64,000 bases of DNA from Pseudomonas viridiflava. Its GTDB lineage: Bacteria; Pseudomonadota; Gammaproteobacteria; Pseudomonadales; Pseudomonadaceae. The translations under genes and the position numbers were made by a program. Below are positions 1 through 8,128 of this stretch, in pieces (the first letter of the stretch is position 1; each line of letters begins with the position of its first letter). The DNA lies in assembly GCF_900583165.1 (NCBI RefSeq), contig NZ_UTKY01000076.1:186001-250000 (forward strand). Reading direction: 5' to 3'. The notes beneath the pieces are model-generated. The model was not told the DNA's origin. It was given only the letters and a program-made list of their open reading frames with translations, and did not search any database.

Positions 1-1304
1 TGAATCGATTATTTAATAAGGATGTCATTATTGTTGTGGGTGGGCTCTCGAGTGGCCGCTACATTGCACCGTTATTTAAAGGGCTTGGGTTCAGTTGTAT
101 TCATGTTTGTGTTGTGGATGTCATTGAGCATCCAATATTTAGATCGACATTTAATTCTGCGGATTACGTAGAAAATCATGTGCTCGACTCAGAGCATGAG
201 ATAGACGATTTTGTATTAAAGCTACAAGGGCGTCATGTAAAAGCAGTTATTGCCGGATGCGAGCCCTGTGTAATGTTTGCAGATAGATTAGCCAGTATTC
301 TGCAGGTGTCGAGGAATATTGGCAGTCTGAGTGGTTCGCGCAGAAGTAAATACCTGATGCACGAAACTCTTCGGCTTAATGGTCTGAAGTTCGCTCGGCA
401 GTTACTTAGCGATGACCTGAGTGAAATATATTCGTTTCACAAAAAAATGGGTGGAAGGATTGTATTAAAGCCTGACGTCGGGGCAAACACAGATAACGTC
501 TTTTATTGTGATACTCAACAGCAAGTCGCAGATGCATATGGCAAAATTTTGGGTGCAAGAAGCCTTTTCTGTGATTTCGGCTTGACGTATACAAAAGTTT
601 TAGTTCAGGAGTATTTGTCAGGAAAGCAATATTTGGTTAATACGTCTTCCTCAGATGGGCATCATTATATCTGCGATGTATGGGGAGAAGTACGGCAGAG
701 CGACGATGCTCCATCGAATGACGTTTTTGCAGACCTCTTAAGCCCAGATACGACGTTGCATCGCTCCCTATCGGCCTATGTAAAACGTGCATGCGACGCG
801 TTGGGCATCCGCTACGGCTCCGCACATTTTGAACTTCGAATGACTCACGAGGGGCCCTGCCTTGTCGAGGTTGCGGCACGAATGTCTGGCAACGTGGATT
901 TTTCAGTCTTGCACGACACACATAGTCTTACACAGCTTTCGCTTCTGCCCGACGCAATGCTAGACACGCAAGCATTCTTAATGCGCACGCGTAAAGCGAC
1001 CTTAGATGTGAAGGTTGCCAGGAAGGTCTATTTGTATTCCGATGTTGCTGGTGAGGTTTTGTGCAAACCAGATCTAACAACGTTGCTCGATATAGATACT
1101 GTGCGAAGCGTTTTGTTTCGTTTAGACGAGGGCGACCATTTGTACAAAACAGACCGCTCTTTGGGGCATGATAGGCCGGGCCATCTATACATGGTAAGCA
1201 ATGATCCAGAAAATATAAAGCGTGATTATGATCGCGTACGCCGCAATGAGCGAAAGCTGTATGAAATTATGATCTTTGGATGTCCAAGCAGCTCGCGCGA
1301 GTAA
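1..1304 (+). CDS. ATP-grasp ligase-like protein (5' end at window edge)
   Basis: The reading frame is open from the first base. Bases 1-2 (TG) followed by codons for NRLFNKDVII suggest that the true ATG has its A one base upstream of the window, giving about 434 residues; the GTG at 36 would cut into the beta strand VIIVVGGLSSG. The layout fits an ATP-grasp enzyme: an N-terminal Rossmann-like pre-ATP-grasp domain, a central KPDVGANTDNV lysine and glycine-rich segment, VLVQEYLSGKQY, and the metal-binding stretch ELRMTHEGPCLVEVAARMSG. This order is typical of L-amino-acid (dipeptide) ligases, which join a carboxylate to an amine through an acyl phosphate. The gene is AT-rich and leads a block of four co-directional genes. 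The family is well supported; the substrate is unknown. Confidence 0.8.
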   Translation, partial: NRLFNKDVIIVVGGLSSGRYIAPLFKGLGFSCIHVCVVDVIEHPIFRSTFNSADYVENHVLDSEHEIDDFVLKLQGRHVKAVIAGCEPCVMFADRLASILQVSRNIGSLSGSRRSKYLMHETLRLNGLKFARQLLSDDLSEIYSFHKKMGGRIVLKPDVGANTDNVFYCDTQQQVADAYGKILGARSLFCDFGLTYTKVLVQEYLSGKQYLVNTSSSDGHHYICDVWGEVRQSDDAPSNDVFADLLSPDTTLHRSLSAYVKRACDALGIRYGSAHFELRMTHEGPCLVEVAARMSGNVDFSVLHDTHSLTQLSLLPDAMLDTQAFLMRTRKATLDVKVARKVYLYSDVAGEVLCKPDLTTLLDIDTVRSVLFRLDEGDHLYKTDRSLGHDRPGHLYMVSNDPENIKRDYDRVRRNERKLYEIMIFGCPSSSRE

Positions 1305-1386
1305 GATTAATATGTATTGCGTTCTGTCAATTGTACGCAGGGCGTGTGGGAGTGCCGACTTAATCTAAGTTTATATGTGATGGCCT

Positions 1387-3297
1387 ATGAAAATTACAAA
1401 AAACCGCCCGTCTTTTTTCGAGCTGAATACAGGTGAAGTAGGTATTCGAGATCTTAGCGTGGCAACGTCGACAAGCACAAATATCCATAATCATCATGAT
1501 AAGGAGTGTTGGTTGGTCTTGAGCGGGGAGGGTGTGATTTATTCGGGCGCGCAACAGTTGGCGATCAGCGCAGGTGATTATATTGAGTTTATGCCTTTCG
1601 AGTCCCACAAAGTCGAAAATAAAGGTATTGATAAGTTACGGTTCACGTCATTTTGGTATGTTGATTGGAGATATGTCATTGATCAAGATATATCTTCTGT
1701 TTTAGAAGATGACCACCTGATGATTGAAATGGCATTTCCCACACCTAACGGACCGCTCCACCTCGGTCATCTATCGGGCGCTTATCTGGTGGCGGATGTC
1801 TTGAAGCGCTGCTGCGAACTTACCGGAATCGATGCGTTTTTGTATTGTGGAACGTATGGGCACACGAATCATATCGATAAAACAGCGATGAACAAAAGTA
1901 CTAGTTATGAACAGTTGGTTGCAGAGTCTGAGGGTGTTATACAAGACGATCTTGAGCGGTTTCAGGTAGAATGTGACGCGTTCTTACCTCATATGCCTAT
2001 GTCGAAGGATTTCGAAGCCGCCAGTGCCGAATTTATTGAAATGCTTCTTAAATCTGTATGTCTCGTAGAGCGAGTTGTACAGTACCCCTATAGTGAGACA
2101 TCTCATCAGTTTATAAGCGAAAGCTATGTCTCAGGGCACTGCCCTAATTGTGGAAGTTTGACCATTGGAGTGGAGTGTGAACATTGCGGGCTTTACCAAG
2201 ATGAATGCAAGTTGATCAACCCCTTCCATTCGATTACAAAGGAGGCGCTCGTAGGCCGGAGTTTCAAGCGCCTATACCTCAGGCTAGATCACGATACCCT
2301 TGACGAGATCGCGGCGCAGATGTATGGCTGTAACACCGCCTCAAGTAGGATTGTTTACGATCAACTGCAGCTATATCTCAAGGGAGGAGCACTTGGAGAC
2401 ATACCCGTTTCGTGTTTACGAGAGCGTGGTGTGCCTATCATAGGGAATCAGGTACTGACTATTGTAATGGAGCGCGCTTTAAGGTCATTTTTTGGTTTAT
2501 TACAGTACTCGTCTGCTACGCGTCATCTGTTTTTCTGCGGCATCGATAATCTTTGTGGTTCAGGAATTTTTATGCCGTATATTTTGAGAGTCCTCGGGCT
2601 GCCAGTAAAACAGTTACCCATTGGCATCATCAACCACTTTTGCTTTTTGGATAACAAGAAATTTTCTACCGGCACGAACCATGCAATTTGGGCCAACAAT
2701 TTTTTGCAGTTGTATCCGTCAGATCTGCTTAGGTTGTATTTTGCTCATATTCATAGTCCTACAAGCGAAAGCAATTTCATTGTGAAAGATTTTGTTCGAT
2801 TTTCGAAACGGTTTATATGCCAGTTTATTGATTTGTTTGACGCCGGAGGGAAGTTGGTTTCTAAGTCTGCTGAAAGTCGCATTGAGGCCGGCCCTTGGTT
2901 AAAGCAGGATATTGCATTTTATCGAGAGCTAAATAATGCGATGAACTATTGTTTTGATAGCTATGCTAATCAATCTCTCCGGTTAGCAGTGGATCGGGTT
3001 GCTTATTTGCTGAAGTTGATTTCTGATTATACAGTGCAAGGCAAATCCCGCTATAGCAATCACAACGCACTGCGAACGAAAATTGCTCTACTGGTGTTTG
3101 CCTATCAATGCCTTGCCTACTGTTTGTATCCCTTAATGCCAACGTTGGCTGTGCATATTTTTACTTGCTTGGGCATAAGCCGCGATCAATGGAATACTGG
3201 TAAACGGTCTGTGCGTATCATTGAGCTTCCACTCATCGATATTGCATCTATTATTAATTATTTGTGCAATATGAAACGTGAGGTTTCATTGGCATGA
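1387..3297 (+). CDS. Cupin / methionyl-tRNA-synthetase-like fusion protein
   Basis: This 636-residue protein joins two unrelated folds. Residues 1-95 form a small cupin with metal ligands in HNHHDKE (H34, H36, E40) and a second motif around P70 and H74. From about residue 110 it follows class Ia MetRS: an HLGH signature at 125-128 after TPNGPL, a zinc knuckle CPNC-8-CEHC (252-267) placed as in bacterial MetRS, a KMSKS-equivalent reading KFSTG (425-429), and a helical C-terminal domain. The second KMSKS lysine is threonine, and the Pro-Trp that reads the CAU anticodon in ordinary MetRS is not visible at the expected place (SDYTVQGKSRY). I infer a paralogue that adenylates an amino acid for biosynthesis rather than a housekeeping MetRS, although a self-resistance role is possible. 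It overlaps the next gene by four bases (ATGA). Confidence 0.82.
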   Translation: MKITKNRPSFFELNTGEVGIRDLSVATSTSTNIHNHHDKECWLVLSGEGVIYSGAQQLAISAGDYIEFMPFESHKVENKGIDKLRFTSFWYVDWRYVIDQDISSVLEDDHLMIEMAFPTPNGPLHLGHLSGAYLVADVLKRCCELTGIDAFLYCGTYGHTNHIDKTAMNKSTSYEQLVAESEGVIQDDLERFQVECDAFLPHMPMSKDFEAASAEFIEMLLKSVCLVERVVQYPYSETSHQFISESYVSGHCPNCGSLTIGVECEHCGLYQDECKLINPFHSITKEALVGRSFKRLYLRLDHDTLDEIAAQMYGCNTASSRIVYDQLQLYLKGGALGDIPVSCLRERGVPIIGNQVLTIVMERALRSFFGLLQYSSATRHLFFCGIDNLCGSGIFMPYILRVLGLPVKQLPIGIINHFCFLDNKKFSTGTNHAIWANNFLQLYPSDLLRLYFAHIHSPTSESNFIVKDFVRFSKRFICQFIDLFDAGGKLVSKSAESRIEAGPWLKQDIAFYRELNNAMNYCFDSYANQSLRLAVDRVAYLLKLISDYTVQGKSRYSNHNALRTKIALLVFAYQCLAYCLYPLMPTLAVHIFTCLGISRDQWNTGKRSVRIIELPLIDIASIINYLCNMKREVSLA

Positions 3298-4439
3298 ATA
3301 AAGCAATCGGACTGGTTGGCTGTGGTAATCTAGGTTATCCCCTTGCGTTCTATCTTGGTCAGCTCGGGTTCAGTGTTTTGTACCTACATGACTTGGATAA
3401 GGGTAAGGTAGCAAAACTCAAGAGGGCTCTCGAACGTTTCAACCCCGCATTGCGGGTTGTGGGTTATCTTGAAAAAAACAAGATAGATATAATTTTACTT
3501 TCACTTGGAGGGCCAGAGACGGTCAAATTTGTTACCGATGCGCGAAACTATGATTTTTTCAATGATCGCCCGGTATTCATAAGTCTCGGAAGGCCCAACT
3601 ACGATGACTTGACAGCGCATGCTGCCCTTCATAAATATTTAATTGAGCGTGATGTCTGGCTTCTCTTTGGATTTGGAGTAGAACCCGGTCTCGTCGAAAT
3701 CCTGATGCACGATCTTGCATCTCGCTATGACACTGGGACTGTGACAAGTCTGAGCGCCGTTTGTGGTGGTGTACCTCAATATCCCAATCCTCCGTTGAAC
3801 TACGATCTATTATTTGGCGAGCGATTACCCGCAATCAACCGCAAAGTGCTCAAGAAGATTGATAGCAGGCTAGAGCAATGTCTTCGATTCGATATCAAAG
3901 AGACGCACTTCGTCGAGGGAGTTGGGCTGCTTGATGTTTATCATGACGGCTTATCGCCTTATTTTCTGCGTTCGGAGTGTATCGATGCAATACCAACGGT
4001 CAAGCAGCAGACTGCACGGTGGCCAGGGTTTTACGACTGCGTGCGAAGTCTTAACTCACTTGGCCTTCTGGATGAGCAAGTTCTACCGGGCGCTCACGCG
4101 TCATCAAGCGATCTTGTCCACGAGATACTTCTACGCAATGGGAGACTGGCGCGCGGTCGACCGGATATCAGTTTCGTAGAAGTCAATACGGAGTTTGCCA
4201 CTGGTGAGCGTGCGGCGCTACGCATCCTTTCCCGCTTCGACGAACAGTCGGGGATAACCGGTATGGCGCAACTTACGAGTTTCTTGGCTGCGTGGACTAC
4301 GCTACGGATTTCGGACTCGGCGATTTTGCATCAGCAGGGGTTGACACTTAGTCATGAGTTTTACGGGCGTGACACTACACGTGAACTTCTTGGTGCTTAC
4401 AAGCGATATGTAAAGTGTTCCGTGAGCGCACTGCCTTGA
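3294..4439 (+). CDS. Saccharopine-dehydrogenase-like NAD(P) oxidoreductase
   Basis: This 381-residue protein begins with a Rossmann dinucleotide-binding fold (IGLVGCGNLGYP, GxGxxG at residues 9-14). It continues with features of the saccharopine dehydrogenase/lysine dehydrogenase family: a short strand LLFGFGVEPGLVEIL and a CGGVPQYPNPPLNYDLLF segment, which corresponds to the family's conserved G-G-x-P loop ahead of the substrate domain. Family members form or cleave secondary amines (opine-like) or act on amino-acid side chains. Its start overlaps the stop of the cupin/MetRS-like gene, so the two are probably translationally coupled and act in the same pathway. Sequence alone does not say whether it makes an opine-type linkage or modifies an amino acid. 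Confidence 0.75.
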   Translation: MNKAIGLVGCGNLGYPLAFYLGQLGFSVLYLHDLDKGKVAKLKRALERFNPALRVVGYLEKNKIDIILLSLGGPETVKFVTDARNYDFFNDRPVFISLGRPNYDDLTAHAALHKYLIERDVWLLFGFGVEPGLVEILMHDLASRYDTGTVTSLSAVCGGVPQYPNPPLNYDLLFGERLPAINRKVLKKIDSRLEQCLRFDIKETHFVEGVGLLDVYHDGLSPYFLRSECIDAIPTVKQQTARWPGFYDCVRSLNSLGLLDEQVLPGAHASSSDLVHEILLRNGRLARGRPDISFVEVNTEFATGERAALRILSRFDEQSGITGMAQLTSFLAAWTTLRISDSAILHQQGLTLSHEFYGRDTTRELLGAYKRYVKCSVSALP

Positions 4440-4481
4440 TCCATGGCATAGACCTACTTCTCCTTAGTTCGCAGGATGCTT

Positions 4482-5678
4482 ATGGTAATGAAATTACTGA
4501 CTCCGCTGACACGAACCGAACTGAACGTTGTCGTTATCGTAACCTTGTTGCTGTTTGTTGGTTTGTTGGGCACTGACATCCATCTCTCGGCGTTGCCACA
4601 GATGGTGCTCGCCATGAATACGAGTCAGCGACTGATGCAATTATCGATTTCCATATTCCTTATTGGAGTTGGCTTGAGTGCACTGGTGTATGGTCCGTTT
4701 AGCGATAAATATGGCCGAAAGCCAATTGTCTTAACGGGACTTGTGATCGCCATCTTAGGCAATCTTTTGGGCGCATTTTTTTCGGAAGCGGAGGCATTCC
4801 TTGTCGCTAGGTTTGTTCAGGGCGTTGGTAGCGGTGTATGCCTTGTGCTGTCACGCATCGTGCTTTCGGATATCGTAAGAGGTGATCGTTATGCGATCAC
4901 CAGCTCCTACATCACGTTGTTTACCGGATTATCTATAGTGCTAGGCCCTGTCATTGGAAGTTTCATACAGGCATTGTTTGGTTGGCGTGCAAACTTTATT
5001 GTTCTGGCAATCCTGCTTGCAGGAATGCTGCTGCTTTACGCATTCAGGTGTCCAGAGACTAATGCGCACCGAAATAAGGATATTTCTATGCGTGGCGTTT
5101 TTTTAAACTACAAATTTGTATTATGTAATGCTACATTTTTGTCTGCAACCGCCTTGGCTGGCATCGGCATGGCCTGCTTTGTCATGTATATGTCCATAAG
5201 CCCGTTTGTGATGCAGCAGAATTTTGGAGTTTCACCAATAGTATATGGGTGGAGCACGGCAGTTGTTAGTGTTGCGTTATTAATAAGTCGATCGCTGCTT
5301 CCATGGTTGATTTTTAAGTATGGAATGATGAGCGTCATGCGTTTAGGTCTTTTAATTCTGCTTTTTTGCGGTTCGTTGCTATATATTCTGAGTGCCTCTG
5401 ATAGCCTTTCTGTATTCTCGTTTCTAGCAAGTATTTCTTGCGTATTTTTTAGTTACACGTTTATCGTTTTATGCGCCTCTGCGATCTCAATGACTCCATT
5501 TTCAGACATGCGTGGGGCTGCCGGCGCTGTTTATTCATTCTCGCAGATGGCGTTAGCGGTAGTCGTAAATTTGGTCGCGTTTTCATTTTCTGAAAGTGAA
5601 GTTTTATTTCTGGGAGTGGCCTTTATCTTATTGGCGGTGATGGGGTTGTATATTTGTCGAACAATGCATGTCGAATAG
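4482..5678 (+). CDS. MFS exporter, Bcr/CflA (DHA1) type
   Basis: This integral membrane protein of about 398 residues has twelve predicted hydrophobic segments. The MFS motif A GPFSDKYGRKP follows the second helix, and the N-terminal LLGTDIHLSALPQM resembles the Bcr/CflA drug-resistance subfamily. Three in-frame ATGs (4476, 4482, 4488) are possible starts; the AGGA at 4473-4476 is best spaced for 4482. It lies 42 bases after the oxidoreductase and shares the AT-rich composition of the block, so I infer that it exports the block's product or confers resistance to it. Composition changes sharply within about 160 bases after its stop. Confidence 0.85.
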   Translation: MVMKLLTPLTRTELNVVVIVTLLLFVGLLGTDIHLSALPQMVLAMNTSQRLMQLSISIFLIGVGLSALVYGPFSDKYGRKPIVLTGLVIAILGNLLGAFFSEAEAFLVARFVQGVGSGVCLVLSRIVLSDIVRGDRYAITSSYITLFTGLSIVLGPVIGSFIQALFGWRANFIVLAILLAGMLLLYAFRCPETNAHRNKDISMRGVFLNYKFVLCNATFLSATALAGIGMACFVMYMSISPFVMQQNFGVSPIVYGWSTAVVSVALLISRSLLPWLIFKYGMMSVMRLGLLILLFCGSLLYILSASDSLSVFSFLASISCVFFSYTFIVLCASAISMTPFSDMRGAAGAVYSFSQMALAVVVNLVAFSFSESEVLFLGVAFILLAVMGLYICRTMHVE

Positions 5679-5843
5679 GTTTAGGGCTTTATAATGAATT
5701 TGCATGGGTGGCTGATGTTCCAATGGTTGATGCTTTTCCACTTACATATATTGCCTGGCGGATAAGCATACGAAGCTCGATATTCGCATTGGTGGTAGTA
5801 GAGCCTGAGAAGCAATTGGGAGTACAGGCACCAAACACTTCAC

Positions 5844-6701
5844 CTACAGCCGCAACGCGCTAATAATAAAACCATGCAAACTATCAACCGCCTTGGCCCC
5901 CCGAGAAGCCCGGCTACGCAAAATCGACACCTCCATCGGCTCAATCGGCCCCAACCCCTGCTCCCCACTCAACACCTGAAGCGACGGCTGCACGGTGCAC
6001 TGAGTAATCGCCGCAATTGCCAGCCCGCCCTCAACCGCTGCCACTTGGCCCGCCAGGCTGGAGCTGTTGTACACCACCTTGAACTGCCGCCCCTGCTGGG
6101 CCAATGAATTCACCGCATACCGCCGTGCCAGGCTGGCGCTTTCGTAGACGGCGATGGGCAGCGGGTCGCGGCGCCACAGTTCGAACTGCGGCGAGCCGAC
6201 CCACACCATCGGTTCCTTGAACAAAAACGTGCCACTTTGCGGCGCGTCCCTGGACACCAGCGCCAGATCCAGCTCGCCGCTGCGCACCCGTGGGATAAGG
6301 GCCGTCGACTGCTCACAGGTCAGTTCGATCTCCACCCCCGCGTAGCGCGGCGCGAAGCGTTTGAGCACTGGCGTGAGGTACTTGGCCGCATAGTCTTCGG
6401 CAACCCCCAGGCGGATTCGCCCGGTCAGGGTTTCACCGTGAAACGCCGCCTGTGTCTCGGCATGCAGGGCCAGCATGCGCCGGGCGTAACCCAGCAGCGT
6501 CTGGCCGTCATCGGTCAGTTGCAAATGCCTCGGGCCCCGACTCAACAAGGAGCGCCCCAGCGCCGCTTCGAGTTTCTTCATCTGCATACTCACGGCCGAC
6601 TGCGAGCGGTTGACCTCATGGGCCGCGCCCGACAGTGAGCCAGCGTCCACTACGGCGACGAAGCATTTAAGCCAATCGATCTGCAAATCGCTGGAAGGCA
6701 T
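5844..6701 (-). CDS. LysR-family transcriptional regulator
   Basis: The 285-residue protein has an N-terminal winged helix-turn-helix (IDWLKCFVAVVDAGSLSGAAHEVNRSQSAVSMQMKKLE), the linker helix and a LysR substrate-binding domain. It is transcribed divergently from a LysE-type exporter whose start lies 173 bases away. This is a common arrangement in which the regulator senses the exported amino acid and activates the exporter. The exact ligand cannot be read from the sequence. Base composition is normal for the chromosome, unlike the AT-rich block that ends just downstream of its stop. Confidence 0.88.
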   Translation of the reverse strand: MPSSDLQIDWLKCFVAVVDAGSLSGAAHEVNRSQSAVSMQMKKLEAALGRSLLSRGPRHLQLTDDGQTLLGYARRMLALHAETQAAFHGETLTGRIRLGVAEDYAAKYLTPVLKRFAPRYAGVEIELTCEQSTALIPRVRSGELDLALVSRDAPQSGTFLFKEPMVWVGSPQFELWRRDPLPIAVYESASLARRYAVNSLAQQGRQFKVVYNSSSLAGQVAAVEGGLAIAAITQCTVQPSLQVLSGEQGLGPIEPMEVSILRSRASRGAKAVDSLHGFIISALRL

Positions 6702-6787
6702 CGCGCTTACCTCTATTCGTTAATCGAATGGCTGAGGTGCGAATTATGCGCTTTTCATGCCGAATGTCAGCACCGCACTATTTAACT

Positions 6788-6847
6788 TTGAAGCAGTCAA
6801 CTTTGAAGCATGCAGCCTTGAAGCATGCAGCCTTGAAGCATGCAGCC
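6788..6847. repeat. 15-bp tandem direct repeat in the lysR/lysE intergenic region
   Basis: Three identical copies of TTGAAGCATGCAGCC (6803-6817, 6818-6832, 6833-6847) follow a diverged copy (6788-6802, TTGAAGCAGTCAACT). Each intact unit contains the palindrome GCATGC. The array lies between the divergent LysR and LysE-type genes, 28 bases before the exporter start, so it may affect regulation or simply be slippage-prone. Confidence 0.9.
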
Positions 6848-6874
6848 CTTAATCAACCCCTGCCGGACCTGACT

Positions 6875-7483
6875 ATGCCTTTCGACATTTGGTTGCTCTA
6901 CGTGATTACCTGCTTCGGCATCGCCGTCGTGCCCGGCCCCAACGCCCTGTTGGTGCTCACCCACGGCGCACTGCACGGCAACCGCCGCACGCTGTTCACC
7001 ATCAGCGGCGGCGTGCTGGGTTTTGCCCTGGTGCTAGCACTGTGCGCGCTGGGGCTGGGCGCACTGATCCAGGCCTCGGCCACCTGGTTTACCGCCTTGA
7101 AAATTGCCGGCGGGCTCTATCTGATCTGGCTGGGCTTCGGCCTATGGCGAGCGGACCCGGTCAGCCTGGAGACGGCCGCGACCGCCAGCCTGCGCAATGG
7201 CGCGCTGTTTCGCCAAGGGTTGGTCTCGGCGATTTCAAACCCCAAGGCGCTGCTGCTGTTCACCGCGTTTATCCCACCCTTCCTGGACCCGCACCGAAAC
7301 ATCATCGCGCAGACCGCCGCCATCGCGCTCACCTACGCCGTGGTGGAGTTTATTGTCGAGTACATGGTGGCCAGCGCCGCACACCGAGTGCGTCCATGGC
7401 TGGCGCGCACCGGGCGGCGGTTCAATAAAGTCTGCGGCGGGTTTTTTGTGCTGTTTGGGTTGGCCTTACCCATTCATCACTGA
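6875..7483 (+). CDS. LysE/RhtB-family amino acid exporter
   Basis: From the ATG at 6875 the protein (MPFDIWLLYV...) has 202 residues and about six membrane segments, with the family signature VVPGPNALLVLTHGALHG near the N-terminus and ISNPKALLLFTAFIPPFL in the middle. An upstream in-frame ATG at 6728 would add a repetitive, non-homologous leader encoded by the 15-bp tandem repeat (TLKHAALKHAALKHAA), so the later start is preferred. The family exports amino acids or homoserine lactones. The divergent LysR gene is the likely regulator. Confidence 0.85.
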   Translation: MPFDIWLLYVITCFGIAVVPGPNALLVLTHGALHGNRRTLFTISGGVLGFALVLALCALGLGALIQASATWFTALKIAGGLYLIWLGFGLWRADPVSLETAATASLRNGALFRQGLVSAISNPKALLLFTAFIPPFLDPHRNIIAQTAAIALTYAVVEFIVEYMVASAAHRVRPWLARTGRRFNKVCGGFFVLFGLALPIHH

Positions 7484-7497
7484 GGACGTGACGACCC

Positions 7498-8025
7498 TCA
7501 GAGGTTATCGCCCCAATTGCACAACTTGCTCTCGCCCAATGGTTCGGACGTGCCCTCGATTTTGCCGAACGCCATGCGCTTGAGCGTCACCCCGCATTTG
7601 TAGCGGTTGGCGGCATCAAGCTCATAGTCCATGCCGGCCTCGGGCACAAAGCTGAACATGTTGTAGCAACGGTTGCCGAGGTAATGAAACGCGATGGGCT
7701 GCCCGGCGGGCACCAGCAGTTCACTCATCACCGTGCCGTTCGATTGATGCTGAGCAGGCGCCATGCCCAGGGTTTCACCGTTGCGATTCGCAAAACCGTC
7801 GCGCTCGGCCACCATCACCCCCGCGCCCGGCAGGCGGAAGTTCACACAGCTGGACTTGGGCACACCGCGCACCATGCCATCGCTGATCACGCGCAAGCGC
7901 GCGGTTTCGCCGCCGGGTGGGGTTGAGTAGGGGGTGGAGAACGAGCGTACGTCGGTGATTGCGCCGCAGCCGGTGAGAGAGGCGAGGAGGGTGAGGGTCA
8001 TAAGCGGGTGTGAGGGGTTGATCAC
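7498..8025 (-). CDS. Hypothetical lipoprotein
   Basis: The 175-residue protein has an N-terminal hydrophobic stretch ending in a lipobox (LASLTGC), so it is probably a lipid-anchored envelope protein. The mature part carries several cysteines (SSCVNF, NRCYNMF, YKCGVT, KLCNW) that could form disulfides in the periplasm. I do not recognise a named family. It converges on the exporter gene, with only 14 bases between their ends. Confidence 0.7.
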   Translation of the reverse strand: MINPSHPLMTLTLLASLTGCGAITDVRSFSTPYSTPPGGETARLRVISDGMVRGVPKSSCVNFRLPGAGVMVAERDGFANRNGETLGMAPAQHQSNGTVMSELLVPAGQPIAFHYLGNRCYNMFSFVPEAGMDYELDAANRYKCGVTLKRMAFGKIEGTSEPLGESKLCNWGDNL

Positions 8026-8128
8026 GAGGGGGGCTCCATGCGGGTCGAAGATCCAGGGGGGGCTTTTTGGATTGAGGTACTAAAGACCGACGCAAGTAGG
8101 TTTGATTCAATACGCGTGCGTCAGTCCT

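Noticed and set aside
1387..3297. Ordinary metG assignment for the MetRS-like gene
   Set aside because: The fused cupin, altered KMSKS, unusual anticodon domain and biosynthetic neighbours argue against a housekeeping MetRS.
5654..5863. Short + frame overlapping the end of the MFS gene
   Set aside because: It straddles the composition boundary, has no ribosome binding site and no recognisable domain.
6728..6874. Upstream start of the LysE-type exporter
   Set aside because: The added 49 residues come from the 15-bp tandem repeat and have no counterpart in the family.
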